DNA of 64,000 bases from CATQHP01 sp965205595 (GCA_965205595.1 CBDBHI010000050.1:1-64000); one strand, 5' to 3'; counted from the stretch's first letter, positions 34,506-43,935 are shown. The notes: generated by a model not told the origin, from the letters alone. Translations and numbers: made by a program.

Positions 34506-35216
34506 GTGGAACAGATCCACCTACCGTTTGAGTCGATCGAGCAGATGTTTCAGCGCGTCTTTCGCGCGCTGAAACCGCGTACCGCAGCGCCGGAATTTTC
34601 TGTGCAGTTTTATCCTTATGCGGGGATCAACTCAACAATTCGCATGGAGGCCGGGCATCGTCGAGTTCGCGTCCGAATGAGCGATATGTTGGATGCGGCG
34701 CCCGCGCACGTGCAAGAGGCGCTGGCCGCAATTCTGATCTCGAAGCTCTATCGCAAACGCCCACCTGAGCGCGCGGACGACGTCTATCGCGATTGGAGCA
34801 CTAGTCCTGCTATCCGACAACTCGCCAAAGAAACCAGGCGAACTCGGGGACGCAAGCAAATGGCGCACCCTCGCGGCCAAGTTCATGATCTCGATGCGTT
34901 GTTTGCGGAACTCAACGCGCGCTTCTTTGCCGCGGAACTTCGCAAGCCCGTGCTCGGCTGGAGCCGAGGAGAGTCACGCCAAATGCTGGGTCATTACGAT
35001 TCCGCCCACGATGCCATCGTGATCAGCCGGGTGTTTGATAAGCCCGATGTGCCTCGCTATTTGCTTGAGTACGTGCTCTATCACGAGATGCTGCACGTGA
35101 AATATCCGACGGAAATGCGACGGCAACGGCGCTGTGTTCATACCCCGGCGTTTAAGGCCGAGGAGCGACTGTTTCCTCGATACGAAGAAGCCAATCGCGT
35201 GCTCATGAATTTGTAG
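34506..35216 (+). CDS. SprT-like / DUF45-type zinc metalloprotease
   Basis: A 236-residue cytoplasmic protein. The zinc site is VLYHEMLHVKYP (HExxH, near residue 196), with a third His in RCVHTPAFKAEE. The central segment HDLDALFAELNARFFAAELRKPVLGWS matches the strand-helix lead-in of SprT domains. SprT-like enzymes act on DNA-protein crosslinks or unknown substrates. The start is GTG 34506; no Shine-Dalgarno is obvious. Its 3' end overlaps the convergent DUF899 gene by 14 bp. Confidence 0.85.
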   Translation: MEQIHLPFESIEQMFQRVFRALKPRTAAPEFSVQFYPYAGINSTIRMEAGHRRVRVRMSDMLDAAPAHVQEALAAILISKLYRKRPPERADDVYRDWSTSPAIRQLAKETRRTRGRKQMAHPRGQVHDLDALFAELNARFFAAELRKPVLGWSRGESRQMLGHYDSAHDAIVISRVFDKPDVPRYLLEYVLYHEMLHVKYPTEMRRQRRCVHTPAFKAEERLFPRYEEANRVLMNL

Positions 35217-35802
35217 CAGCGGCGTAAGAGTATTTTGGCTGCCAGTCGCCTGGGCCGCCGTCCAATAGATCGAATAAATGCCAGACGCCGCAAAAGGGGT
35301 CCCCAGGGCCGAGCGAGCGGTGAGCGATTCTAGCGATCGAGCCATCAGCATTCTTGCGGAACGTCGACACTCCCGGCCACGGTCCGGTCTTCCCTTGCCA
35401 TTCTCGGACGTAGCCCATGTCGGCGGTAAAGGTCGTGTCGGCGCTCGAGACCATCGTGAAACGCCACCCTCGGCTGGCGGCGAATTCGGCTTGGACTTCG
35501 GGTGCGTCGGGGGAGCAGACAACAAACGCGGCCCGGTCCTGAAGGTGGTCGACCTCGTCGTTGAACCCATCCGCCCAAAGGGTGCAGTAACTGCAGCCCT
35601 TTCCCATGTTGTGAATCAGGATCAGATCCGGCTTTTCGCCGAACAGCTCTGACAACCTAACCGGTCCGAATGCGCCTTGTAGTAGGTAGTCCTTAACGGG
35701 CTCGGGCGGCACCTCCCGTCGTAACTCAGCGAGCTCCCGTTGCTTCTCGACCACCTCGTTTTCTAGGGCGGCGATGCGCTCGTTGGTATCAATGATTAAC
35801 AT
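35203..35802 (-). CDS. DUF899 family thioredoxin-like protein
   Basis: A 199-residue protein with a short N-terminal helix (LENEVVEKQRELAELRREVPPEPVKDY) followed by a thioredoxin fold. The active-site region is IHNMGKGCSYCTLWADGFN, a CxxC-like Cys pair, with VVCSPDAP and WRFTMVSS in later strands. This pattern is that of DUF899 proteins. No signal peptide; probably cytoplasmic. The enzymatic reaction is not known. Start ATG 35802 is the first in frame. Confidence 0.88.
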   Translation of the reverse strand: MLIIDTNERIAALENEVVEKQRELAELRREVPPEPVKDYLLQGAFGPVRLSELFGEKPDLILIHNMGKGCSYCTLWADGFNDEVDHLQDRAAFVVCSPDAPEVQAEFAASRGWRFTMVSSADTTFTADMGYVREWQGKTGPWPGVSTFRKNADGSIARIAHRSLGPGDPFCGVWHLFDLLDGGPGDWQPKYSYAAATNS

Positions 35803-36065
35803 TATGGTTAAACGTTAGCACGCGCTGCCGGTAGAATGTAGCTGGAATGCCAAACGAGCGCCGGGCCGGCAATTAGATGGCCGCAGGTATTTCGAAACGT
35901 GTTGCCGCGACCTGCCTACTAGTTGCTTCACTTGCTACCGCGCAATCTCGCAGGCAACAATCGGCCGCTCACGTTGAGACTGGCCGAGTGCGGGTTTCGT
36001 TTAACCCAGGCGACCTCGATCGTGACGCCGCAACAGAATTCTCGACTCTAGCGAATGTGGGATTA

Positions 36066-37095
36066 GAGCATTTTCAGTTAAAGTATATACAGCTCTTGTA
36101 GATTCTTCGCTTTGTCAAACGAGTCATGGCGAAAGCATATTCAGATGACTTGCGCCGCAAATTGATCGAGGCGCATCAACAGCGAGATGGAAGCCTAGCG
36201 GAACTGGCGAAGCGATTCCACGTCAGCGAGAGTTGGGCGAGGAAGGTGTCGGCGGCATGCAGTCGCACGGGCAGTTGGGAGCGTCCGCCGTCGGGACCAC
36301 GTGGGCGGAGCAGCAAGTTCACGGCGGACGTCCGCCACCGGCTGAGCGCGTGGATTGACAAGCAGTCCGACCTCACCTTGCACGAGTTGCAAGCGCGGCT
36401 ACAGTCCGAGTTGAAGCTCAAGGCGAGCATCGGACGGCTGTGGAATCTGTTGCGCGAGATGGGGCTGCGTTTAAAAAAAAGTCGCTCTACGCCGCCGAAC
36501 AAGACAGCGAAGCCAACCAAGAGCGGCGTTCCTCATGGCGCGAGCAAGTCAGCCGGATCGATCCGGAAAAGCTGACATTCATGGACGAAAGCGGCGTCGC
36601 CACGGAAATGACCCGACGCTAGGGACGCGCCTGGGGAGGTCGTCGGCTGCGCGCGGGAGTGCCCGCCGGACAGTGGCAAACGCTGCGTGTGTTGGGGGCG
36701 ATTCGCCGTTCCGGATGGGTCGCGGCAATGACGATCGAAGCGGCGACGGACGGTGAAATTTTCCTCGCCTATCTCGAGCAGGTGCTGGGTCCGCAACTCC
36801 AACCGGGTGATGTCGTGGTGATGGGTAATCTCTCGGCGCACAAGGTCGCCGGGGTGCGCGCGGCGATCGAGGCGCACGGCGCCGAGTTGCTCTATCTACC
36901 GCCCTATTCGCCTGACTTCAACCCGATTGAACAGTGCTGGGCGCAGGTCAAGCAAAGCTTGCGAGCCGCCCAAGCGCGCGCGCTTCCCAAGCTCGAAGAA
37001 TGTCTAGCCGAAGCCCTTGCCAACGTCACCCCGCAAAACATGCAAGCCTGCTTCCGCCACTGCGGCTACGGGCTATGAATTTTATGAAAATGCTC
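36066..37095 (+). mobile_element. IS630-family insertion sequence inside the metallopeptidase gene
   Basis: The ends are inverted: GAGCATTTTCAG at the left and TGAAAATGCTC at the right. TA is duplicated at 36064-36065 and 37096-37097, as expected of IS630 elements. Length is 1030 bp. It is a different element from that at 5658, with unrelated ends. Its transposase is inactive by sequence (see 36126). Confidence 0.88.
36126..37078 (+). pseudogene. IS630-family transposase, two-frame, with nonsense and catalytic mutations
   Basis: The first frame (36126-36575) has the helix-turn-helix (AELAKRFHVSESWARKV). The second frame, reached by a -1 shift, holds the DDE core: FMDESG (first Asp), then VVMGNLSAHK and PDFNPIEQCWAQVK (Glu). 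The shift site is an A8 run (36473-36480) after TTT, a normal slippery site for IS630 relatives. Two defects are visible: a TAG in the codon between TRR and GRAW (36620-36622, normally Tyr), and Gly in place of the second catalytic Asp (family VVMDNLSAHK). Either alone would stop activity, so this copy cannot transpose itself. Confidence 0.85.
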
Positions 37096-37767
37096 TAAGG
37101 GACCTCGAAAGCGCCTTGAAATTGGACTACGCCGGAGAAAGTATCCAGTTCAGAGTGAGCCGGCGAGTGCGAATTTCGAATGCCTATCGCTTACGAATCA
37201 ATCTTCCGCTGACGCGGGTTCGGCAACACTCAGCGCCCTACCTCCACGAAATCTCGCATATTTTGATGCAGCAGTACTCCCAGGGGTACGATCCGCCGAC
37301 GTGGCTTAGCGAGGGGTTCGCGTCGTACATGGAGAGCTACATCGCGAATGATTTTAGCGGCTACGACGCTCACGTCTTCACTCGCGATGGTAACCGTAGT
37401 GCTGACGCCGAGGCACGTCAACATCTTAAGACGAGCTATGGGCGCAATGTGGAACCTTACATAGGGGGACAAGGAGAGCCGAACGGGCTGGCTCGTGATC
37501 GAGAACGTATCGCCCCACCGTTTTACGTGCTGTCGCAATCGTTCGTGAAGTTCTTGGTCTCCACACTTGGCCTTGAATCCGTCAAGAACATGCATCGTGG
37601 CGGGAACGCTCTGGAGAAACCCCGGCGGCGGCCAATCGGAGAATGGAAAGCCGCATGGCTACGATCGCTCTAACCCGGATTTGTGACCAGGCAGCGCGGG
37701 AAAGTGCGTGAGGATTGCAGGTTAAGCCCGTTGCAATTCGTCCCGGCGTGCCGTCGGCGACATGGCA

Positions 37768-37807
37768 AAACGAAAAACCGCCCAGCTCAGTTGAGAGCTG
37801 GGCGGTT
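37768..37807 (-). terminator. Intrinsic terminator of the RRM gene
   Basis: AACCGCCCAGCTC (37776-37788) and GAGCTGGGCGGTT (37795-37807) form a perfect 13-bp stem with a 6-nt loop. On the minus strand the stem is followed by TTTTTCGTTTTG. It lies 25 bp after the RRM stop, so it ends that transcript. Confidence 0.88.
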
Positions 37808-37831
37808 GGATTGCTTGATGCGCGTCGGGAG

Positions 37832-38227
37832 CTAAAGCGCCTTTTGTAACGCTTCGCCGAAAGAACCGACTTGATCGGAAGTTTTGTCTCCAGACGTCTG
37901 CGCCGGCTGGCTAGTTTGGTCCGGACGGCGCCGAGGTGGCCGCCGCTGTTGTTGGCCCTGCGATGAAGATTTGTCGCCCTTAGGATGAGCGGCCTTAGCA
38001 CGTAGAAGCTTCCCGTCGATAGGAGCGCGGTTAAACCGGCTAATGATCGAATGCATCTCCTCGTCGTTTGGCGCTTCTACGAACGCATAACCTTTGGATT
38101 CTTGTGTTTCAAAATCCCTAATGACGCGCACTGCGTCACAAACTAAATCACTACTTTCCAGCCACGACTTGATGTCGTCGGCTGTCACCCATTCTGGGAG
38201 GTTCCCGAAATAAATATTGTGGCCCAT
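37832..38227 (-). CDS. RRM-type RNA-binding protein
   Basis: A 131-residue protein with one RNA recognition motif: RNP2 is IYFGNL (residues 5-10) and RNP1 is KGYAFVEA (near 45). The C-terminal 50 residues are a flexible, basic, Gln/Arg/Pro-rich tail (GQQQRRPPRRRPDQTSQPAQ). Bacterial RRM proteins of this size bind single-stranded RNA and are often cold-induced. A TACAAT box on the minus strand (38329-38334) would give an about 95-nt leader. It is monocistronic with a strong terminator. Confidence 0.92.
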   Translation of the reverse strand: MGHNIYFGNLPEWVTADDIKSWLESSDLVCDAVRVIRDFETQESKGYAFVEAPNDEEMHSIISRFNRAPIDGKLLRAKAAHPKGDKSSSQGQQQRRPPRRRPDQTSQPAQTSGDKTSDQVGSFGEALQKAL

Positions 38228-38356
38228 GTTTACGAGTCACTGCCTACTTTCTTAGATTTGGTTCTCCTATGAGAAAGCCCCGAGTTCTCGCTGCAGGGGC
38301 AGGGAGGGTGGTCACTCCGACCATTTCGATTGTAACACACGATCGCCAGTCCGAGT

Positions 38357-39922
38357 CTTGTCTCATGCAAGATGAGTCTGAACGAGGAGTTTGTTTCTCA
38401 CACAAGATGAGCCTGAAGGATCGGGGAGTGGGCATGCTGGGAATTGACTATCCAAGTGCAAAACACCAGCAAGCTGAACCTGCAACAGATCCAGCAGTTT
38501 CTCCACTCCAGCGAGGAGATTCGATTCAAAGGCAAAGGGCGGGCCGAGATCTACACGTGGGTGGCGCGCACGCTTCGCCAGCACGGCTACAGCCGCCAGA
38601 ACCGCGCCGACAAAGGGCTGCTGCGGCAGTATCTGGTCAAGATGACCGGACTGAGCCGGGCGCAAATCACGCGGCTGATCCAGCAGTACCGGCAGGGCGG
38701 AGAACTCCAACCCGCCCGCTACCGGCGGCATCGCTTTGCCCGCAAGTACACGCCCGCCGACGTCGAACTGCTGGCGGCGGTGGACGAGGCCCACGAAACC
38801 CTCAGCGGCCCGGCCACGCGCAAGATCCTCGAGCGGGAATACCAGCAGTACCAGCAGCGCGAATACGAGCGGCTGGCGGGGATCTCGGTGGCCCAGATCT
38901 ATCGCCTGCGGCGGCGCAGAGCCTACCGCCAGCGGCGGCTGCATTTCACCAAGACCCGGCCCACGGCGGTGTCGATCGGCGAGCGGCGCCGGCCCGACCC
39001 GCAAGGCCAACCCGGCTTTCTGCGAGTGGATACGGTGCATCAAGGGGCTCGCGATGGCGTCAAGGGCGTCTACCACATCAATGCCGTGGATGAAGTCACC
39101 CAGTGGCAAGTGGTCGGCGCCACGCCCGCGATCAGTGAAGCCTGGCTGGAGCCGTTGCTGAAAGCCATGATCGAGCAGTTTCCCTTTCGTATCCGCGGCT
39201 TCCATTCCGACAACGGCAGCGAGTTCCTCAATCGCACGGTGGAGAAGCTATTGAACAAGCTGCTGATCGAACAGACCAAGTCGCGTCCGCGGCACTCCAA
39301 CGCCAACGGCTTGGTGGAATCGAAAAACGGCGCGGTGATCCGCAAACACATGGGATATACGTACATCGCGGCGCCGCACGCGGGGCGCATCCAGCGCTTC
39401 TACCAACAGCACTTCAATCCCTATTTGAACTTCCACCGGCCCTGCGGACAGCCCGAGATCAAGACCGACGCCAAAGGCAAGCAGAAGCGGGTGTACCGCC
39501 ACTACCAGACGCCTTGGGAATCTTTCGAGAAGTTGCCCGAGGCCGCCAGCTATCTCAAGCCAGGGCAGAGGCTGGAGGCTCTGGGCCGCATTGCCCAGGC
39601 CGAAAGCGACACGGCGGCGGCCCGCCGGATGCAGCGAGCCAAGCAGAAGCTGTTTGCCAGTTTCCGTTCCGCGAACACGCCGTGCTGAACAGCAGGAAGA
39701 GGGCTGTGGAAATGACGGACGATGGAAAACGAGGAAAACCAAAACCAGGTTTCCCTTCGTTTCCCACCGCCCTTGGAAATCGCTCCGCGATTCCCACAAT
39801 CCCACAACCCCGACGACGATTCTCTCCTTGCCAAAACTCAAAATCAAAAAGCCCGAAAGGAGCCCCAGCGACTCAAAAAGCCCCAACCCCCGTCTTCAGG
39901 CTCATCCTTCGATGAGAAAATG
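38357..39922 (+). mobile_element. IS481-like insertion sequence (variant B)
   Basis: The left end begins CTTGTCTCATGCAAGATGAG; the right end in reverse begins CATTTTCTCATCGAAGGATG, so both carry CTCAT..GATGAG.CTGAA. A second left motif occurs at about 38400-38413. The ends resemble those of the neighbouring element at 39940, and the two transposases are homologous. No clear target duplication is visible. About 1.57 kb, carrying one transposase. Confidence 0.75.
38444..39688 (+). CDS. IS481-like DDE transposase
   Basis: A 414-residue integrase-type transposase. The N-terminal helix-turn-helix region (LLRQYLVKMTGLSRAQITRLI) is followed by an rve core: first Asp in FLRVDTVHQG and VDEVTQWQ, second in GFHSDNGSEFLN, Glu in NGLVESKNGAVIRK. 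It shares the same overall sequence plan with the transposase at 40042 but is clearly diverged. The start appears to be TTG 38444 (no ATG in frame). All DDE residues are intact, so it may be active. Confidence 0.88.
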   Translation: MTIQVQNTSKLNLQQIQQFLHSSEEIRFKGKGRAEIYTWVARTLRQHGYSRQNRADKGLLRQYLVKMTGLSRAQITRLIQQYRQGGELQPARYRRHRFARKYTPADVELLAAVDEAHETLSGPATRKILEREYQQYQQREYERLAGISVAQIYRLRRRRAYRQRRLHFTKTRPTAVSIGERRRPDPQGQPGFLRVDTVHQGARDGVKGVYHINAVDEVTQWQVVGATPAISEAWLEPLLKAMIEQFPFRIRGFHSDNGSEFLNRTVEKLLNKLLIEQTKSRPRHSNANGLVESKNGAVIRKHMGYTYIAAPHAGRIQRFYQQHFNPYLNFHRPCGQPEIKTDAKGKQKRVYRHYQTPWESFEKLPEAASYLKPGQRLEALGRIAQAESDTAAARRMQRAKQKLFASFRSANTPC

Positions 39923-39939
39923 CTGACAACTCATCAACG

Positions 39940-41546
39940 TCTTGTCCAATACAAGATGAGCCTGAAGGGGAGGGCGATTCCAATACAAGATGAGCCTGAC
40001 GGGGATCCGTTGGGTGGTCAGGAACAGAGCAGCTGCGGGCGATGGGAGTCGCCGTGCAGCAAGCCGAATCGCTGAGTCTGGAGCAGATCGAGTGTTTTCT
40101 CGACGGGTGCCAATCCGTCGCCTTCGAGGGCGGCAATCGAAGCGACAAATATGCGCTCGTCGAAAGCGTCTTGAAGCGGCATCACTATGCCGACCAGAAG
40201 CGCTCCGTCAAGGGTCTCCTGCGGCGTTATCTCGCTAAGCTCACGGGCTTAAGCCGCGCGCAACTCACCCGCCTGATCGGACAGTTCTTGCACACGCGTT
40301 GCGTCCGTCCGAGGGCCTATCGGCGGCGCCGTTTTCCCAGCAAGTACACACGCGCCGACAGCGTCTTACTGGCGCACGTCGATCGAGTTCATCAGCGCCT
40401 CTCGGGGCCGGCCACCCGCCGCATTCTCCAACGCGAGTTCCAGATCTACGGCCGCAAAGAGTTTCGACGCCTGGCCGAATTGTCCGTGGGCCAGCTGTAC
40501 AACTTGCGAAAAAGAGCCGTCTACCAACGTCACAGTTTGCATCTCGACAAGACCCGTCCCACGCCCGTTGCGATCGGCGAACGCCGCCAACCCGAGCCGC
40601 GAGGACGTCCGGGCTACCTGCGCATCGACACCGTGCACTCGCCCGAACAGGAAGGCGAAAAAGGCGCCTACAGCATCAATGTGGTCGACGAAGTGACGCA
40701 GTGGCAGGCCGTCGGCTGCGTCCAACGCATCAACGAAAATCACCTCATTCCCTTGCTGGAAGGGCTTTTGGAACAATTTCCATTTATCGTTCGCGGCTTT
40801 CACTCCGACAATGGCAGCGAATTCGTCAACCATCAAACCGCTAAACTGCTCGAGAAGTTGCGAATTGAATTTACGAAGTCTCGCGCGCGCCGTTCGAACG
40901 ACAATGCCTTGGTCGAAACCAAGAACGGCGCGGTGGTGCGCAAGTGGATGGGCTACCAGTTTTTGCCCTCGGAAGCGACGCAGGCGATCGACACCTTCTA
41001 CCGCCAGTGGCTCAACCCGTACTTGAATTTTCATCGCCCATGCGCTTTCGCCAGCGAGCGCCGAGACCGCCGCGGCAAGTTGCGCAAGGTGTACGCCGAG
41101 TGGAGCACGCCGTGGGAAAAGCTGCTCAGCCTGCCCGCCGAGCAGCGCGGCCTGCGCGCGGATCGCTCGCTCAAGAAGCTCCAAGCGCGAGCGGACACTT
41201 GTTCCGACACCGAGTTTGCCGAGCAACTCGACGCTCAGCGCAACGAACTGCAACGCGTCTGCAAAGACCTCGCGATCTGCTGGCGCACGCGCTAGACAAC
41301 GCCCCGACCCGAGGCGTTGTCGGCTCCTCCGGCCCACGTCCGAAGACGGCCGTGGGGTCTCGCCTGGGATGGCTGCAAAGGGGGACTGGGGCTGCCGCCC
41401 CTTCCCCCTTATGCAATCCCCCTCACCCCGCCCTACGAAGCCACAAATAGCTGTAGCCGCCGACCTCAACTCACGCTATAATCCCCCTCAACCCGCAGCT
41501 GCTTCGCCTCTCTCCTTCAGGCTCATCTTTCAATTGGAAAAGAGGT
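39940..41546 (+). mobile_element. IS481-like insertion sequence (variant A, intact)
   Basis: The left end is TCTTGTCCAATACAAGATGAG and the right end, reversed, is ACCTCTTTTCCAATTGAAAG followed by GATGAGCCTGAAG. The pentamer CAACG is present on both sides (39935-39939 and 41547-41551), a plausible 5-bp target duplication. Length 1607 bp. It starts 17 bp after the end of the previous element. The same element is present, broken, at 150-3954. Its right end also holds CACGCTATAATC (near 41473-41484), a possible outward promoter. Confidence 0.85.
40042..41295 (+). CDS. IS481-like DDE transposase
   Basis: A 417-residue transposase with all parts present: N-terminal DNA-binding region (LLRRYLAKLTGLSRAQLTRLIGQF), first catalytic Asp in YLRIDTVHSPEQEG, second in GFHSDNGSEFVN, Glu in NALVETKNGAVVRK. 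It lies inside complete terminal repeats. Its 3' part is almost identical to 3094-3954. It is probably functional and could act on the broken copy in trans. Confidence 0.92.
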   Translation: MGVAVQQAESLSLEQIECFLDGCQSVAFEGGNRSDKYALVESVLKRHHYADQKRSVKGLLRRYLAKLTGLSRAQLTRLIGQFLHTRCVRPRAYRRRRFPSKYTRADSVLLAHVDRVHQRLSGPATRRILQREFQIYGRKEFRRLAELSVGQLYNLRKRAVYQRHSLHLDKTRPTPVAIGERRQPEPRGRPGYLRIDTVHSPEQEGEKGAYSINVVDEVTQWQAVGCVQRINENHLIPLLEGLLEQFPFIVRGFHSDNGSEFVNHQTAKLLEKLRIEFTKSRARRSNDNALVETKNGAVVRKWMGYQFLPSEATQAIDTFYRQWLNPYLNFHRPCAFASERRDRRGKLRKVYAEWSTPWEKLLSLPAEQRGLRADRSLKKLQARADTCSDTEFAEQLDAQRNELQRVCKDLAICWRTR

Positions 41547-41571
41547 CAACGCGGCATAAAGCTGGTCGCAA

Positions 41572-43935
41572 TCATAGTTCTTCGAACCACTTTCGCAATA
41601 CTTCTACAGCCGGTTTACCGACGGGGCGATGAGACGTATCGAACGGACCGCTCCGGCCATGGGTCGGCCACTTCCACCAGTACATTCCGGCGACGTTCGG
41701 CTCTTGGCTAAAGTATTGAAACCAAGCCTCGTAGCACTGTTTTTGGAGAGCCGCATCGAGTCCGCTGGAGTTCTCTTCCCAGGGCCTTGAAGCCGCCGTT
41801 TTAAGAGCTGGAAATCCGACCTCAGTGAACAAGATTGGCTTGTCGAACTTCTTAGACACGGCTTGGATGCGAGCCTGCGTTTCGCTGATTTTCACCGCAT
41901 TGGCAGCAGGCCGTTCCCGGTCTTCGGCCATAGGGAAGTAGAAATTCACGCCGATGTAGTCGAGTTGATCCCAGAAACTGACTTGCTCGAATTCACCGTT
42001 CCAGTGTGCGGCGTAGGTAATCGGGCCGCTGTAAATTTTTCGGATGTCTGAGATCAGCCCGCGCCAGTGCCCTTCGTGGACCGTAAGGCCCGACAACTCA
42101 TTGCCAATCGCTAGTAGGTCGACGCGGTGGAGTTCGGCGAATCGCGCAAAATGTAGCAGCCAACGGCGATACTGCGCGAACCATGCGTCGAATCTAGCAA
42201 CTTTGTCGAATTCAATGTCGCCGTGGAATCGGCGTCCGGCCCAGAGGTGCGGCTTGAGCATCACCTTAAGGCCTAGCGTGTGAGCGGAGCGCAGCGAGCG
42301 CAACAGGCGGTCGTCAGTTTCATCGGTACGGAAACGGATCGTCAGCTCGTCCGGCGCGGCGGTGAAGGAGTAGGGGACAAGCGCGATCGCATTGCCGCCA
42401 AGATCGCTGATTCGTAGTAGCTCACGGTCGGCGGCTTCGGAACCGTAGCCCCAATTGCCGCCTACCTCGTGAGAAAACGAAATACCTTTCTGATATGGCA
42501 GTAGCCGTACGGTTTCAGGCAACGCCTCAACGGGTTCGCGACAGACGGGCACGCAGTCGGCGCACATCGCGAGGAGCTCATTCGGTTCCAGGCGATAGAC
42601 ATCTTGAAGTTTGGTAATGCCCTGCCGGCTGACGAAATTCTCGATCCATGCGCCGGATACTGCGTCGCGAACCAGCGGCGAAAGATACGTTTGGTCGACG
42701 TTGAAAATTTCAGCGGCAGGGTAGCGACGCTCTTCGCAGGCGATGCGCGCTGCGTACTCACGCAAGTCAGCGCCGTAATAACTGCCGGAGGCGTAGCGAG
42801 CAACTGCCCGGGCAACAACCTCAGAGGCCGCTTCTCCCCATGTCTGGCGCATCAGAATCAGCGCTTCGGCCAGCGGGTTGTGCGAACGGTTACTGGAACC
42901 CGCCAGCATAACTGGAGCGGCGCCCGCGCGCTGGTAAAAGTCCCCGTCGTAGCGGCGGTCGTTCACGATCGCCTGAAAGCCCTGCCACGTCTTGGCAACA
43001 TTAGCCTCGAGCGGCGATTGAGATTTGCGAATGCCCAACCGCTCGCGATAGCGCTGGACATCCGCGTCGGCCCCGCGTAGCCATTCCTCGCGTTCAGCGT
43101 CGTTGAACGCCTCAGACTCAAAGCTAATCCGCCAGTTTGCTGACTCCGCCGGCACCCATCCGACGGCTTCGGACGGCCCGCGATATGTCGCGAGAGTAAG
43201 CGGAATGAAGAGCGCTACAGCGCCGACGCAAACGAGTGCGCCGGAAAGTAGCTGATTGACCTTCGGCTCCCAAGGCTTCCACTTCCAGGCCGCGAGCGTT
43301 ACAAGCGCGGCGAGGGTCAGCGGGAGATGTTCGATGCCGATCCGCTCTAGAAACCGGCGGTCGGCCTGGGCTTCCGGCAGGAACCAATAGAGCGCCGCGG
43401 CGGGCAATAGAAACGAAGTTAAGGGGTAGAGTTGCGCGCCCCGAATCGACACTCGCAGCAGGTACAGAATCGCCAACGTAACTGTAGCGGCGAAGAGCCA
43501 GCGTAGGGGCGCGGCGTCGCCCATTGGCAGCCCAATCGCGTTAACCGCCGTCTGCATCGATCCGCGGCCTAGGCGCGCGAATAAGGTGAGAGCTGAAAAC
43601 AGCGACGACGCAAACCAAAACGCTGTGAAGGCGCAGGCGAGTGCGAGGGCTTTCGGAAGCCTCGACGCAAGCGGCGCGACCGCGACGACTACCGCAGCAG
43701 CGAGTATCGTGCCCCCAAGTAGTTGCATCGCGTGGGTAAGCCACGGGGCGTCGGGTGGAAGAATTACGCCCGCGCCAAAGCGTCCGCCCATAACGTCGGA
43801 ACCCGCAAAACGCACGAGCGCCCACCGAATAATCGATTCGAGTAGTCGGACAAGGCGAAGCGCGAGGCAGCCCGCGGCTAGCCCGATAACCATCTCGAAC
43901 AGCCGGTCAGAGGTCTGTTTGGCGACAGCGTTCAT
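41572..43935 (-). CDS. Membrane protein with C-terminal glycoside-hydrolase-like TIM barrel (GH113-like)
   Basis: A 787-residue protein. The first 265 residues contain six to eight hydrophobic segments (MQLLGGTILAAAVVVAVAP, LPLTLAALVTLAAW, LLSGALVCVGAVALFIPL). The middle, about 270-510, looks like a soluble helical region with a Cys-rich piece (CADCVPVCREP). The last 270 residues form a TIM barrel with GNELSG (acid/base Glu) and ILFTEVGFP (nucleophile Glu), and NFYFPMA, the layout of GH113-type beta-mannanases. Such a fusion would place a glycosidase at the membrane. The substrate is not certain. It is divergent from the gene at 43964 with 28 bp between starts. Confidence 0.7.
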   Translation of the reverse strand: MNAVAKQTSDRLFEMVIGLAAGCLALRLVRLLESIIRWALVRFAGSDVMGGRFGAGVILPPDAPWLTHAMQLLGGTILAAAVVVAVAPLASRLPKALALACAFTAFWFASSLFSALTLFARLGRGSMQTAVNAIGLPMGDAAPLRWLFAATVTLAILYLLRVSIRGAQLYPLTSFLLPAAALYWFLPEAQADRRFLERIGIEHLPLTLAALVTLAAWKWKPWEPKVNQLLSGALVCVGAVALFIPLTLATYRGPSEAVGWVPAESANWRISFESEAFNDAEREEWLRGADADVQRYRERLGIRKSQSPLEANVAKTWQGFQAIVNDRRYDGDFYQRAGAAPVMLAGSSNRSHNPLAEALILMRQTWGEAASEVVARAVARYASGSYYGADLREYAARIACEERRYPAAEIFNVDQTYLSPLVRDAVSGAWIENFVSRQGITKLQDVYRLEPNELLAMCADCVPVCREPVEALPETVRLLPYQKGISFSHEVGGNWGYGSEAADRELLRISDLGGNAIALVPYSFTAAPDELTIRFRTDETDDRLLRSLRSAHTLGLKVMLKPHLWAGRRFHGDIEFDKVARFDAWFAQYRRWLLHFARFAELHRVDLLAIGNELSGLTVHEGHWRGLISDIRKIYSGPITYAAHWNGEFEQVSFWDQLDYIGVNFYFPMAEDRERPAANAVKISETQARIQAVSKKFDKPILFTEVGFPALKTAASRPWEENSSGLDAALQKQCYEAWFQYFSQEPNVAGMYWWKWPTHGRSGPFDTSHRPVGKPAVEVLRKWFEEL

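Larger units (their letters stand above)
35877..37673 (+). pseudogene. Exported metallopeptidase (peptidase MA-like) gene split by an IS630 element
   Basis: The 5' part (35877-36065) encodes a signal peptide (ATCLLVASLATAQ) and 63 residues up to NVGL. The 3' part (37098-37673) continues in the same frame: RDLESALKLDYAG, then YLHEISHILMQQY (HExxH zinc site) and TWLSEGFASYMES with the third ligand Glu, to the stop. Removing 36066-37097 (element plus one TA) rejoins the frame exactly, giving a 254-residue protein. The type resembles small gluzincin (peptidase MA-like) proteins. As it stands the gene is broken; only the signal-bearing 5' end or an IS-started 3' fragment could be made. Confidence 0.85.

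Noticed and set aside
1..41546. The mobile-rich parts as one genomic island or prophage
   Set aside because: No integrase, attachment repeats, phage genes or tRNA were seen; housekeeping genes (pyrBC, ligA) lie between the elements.
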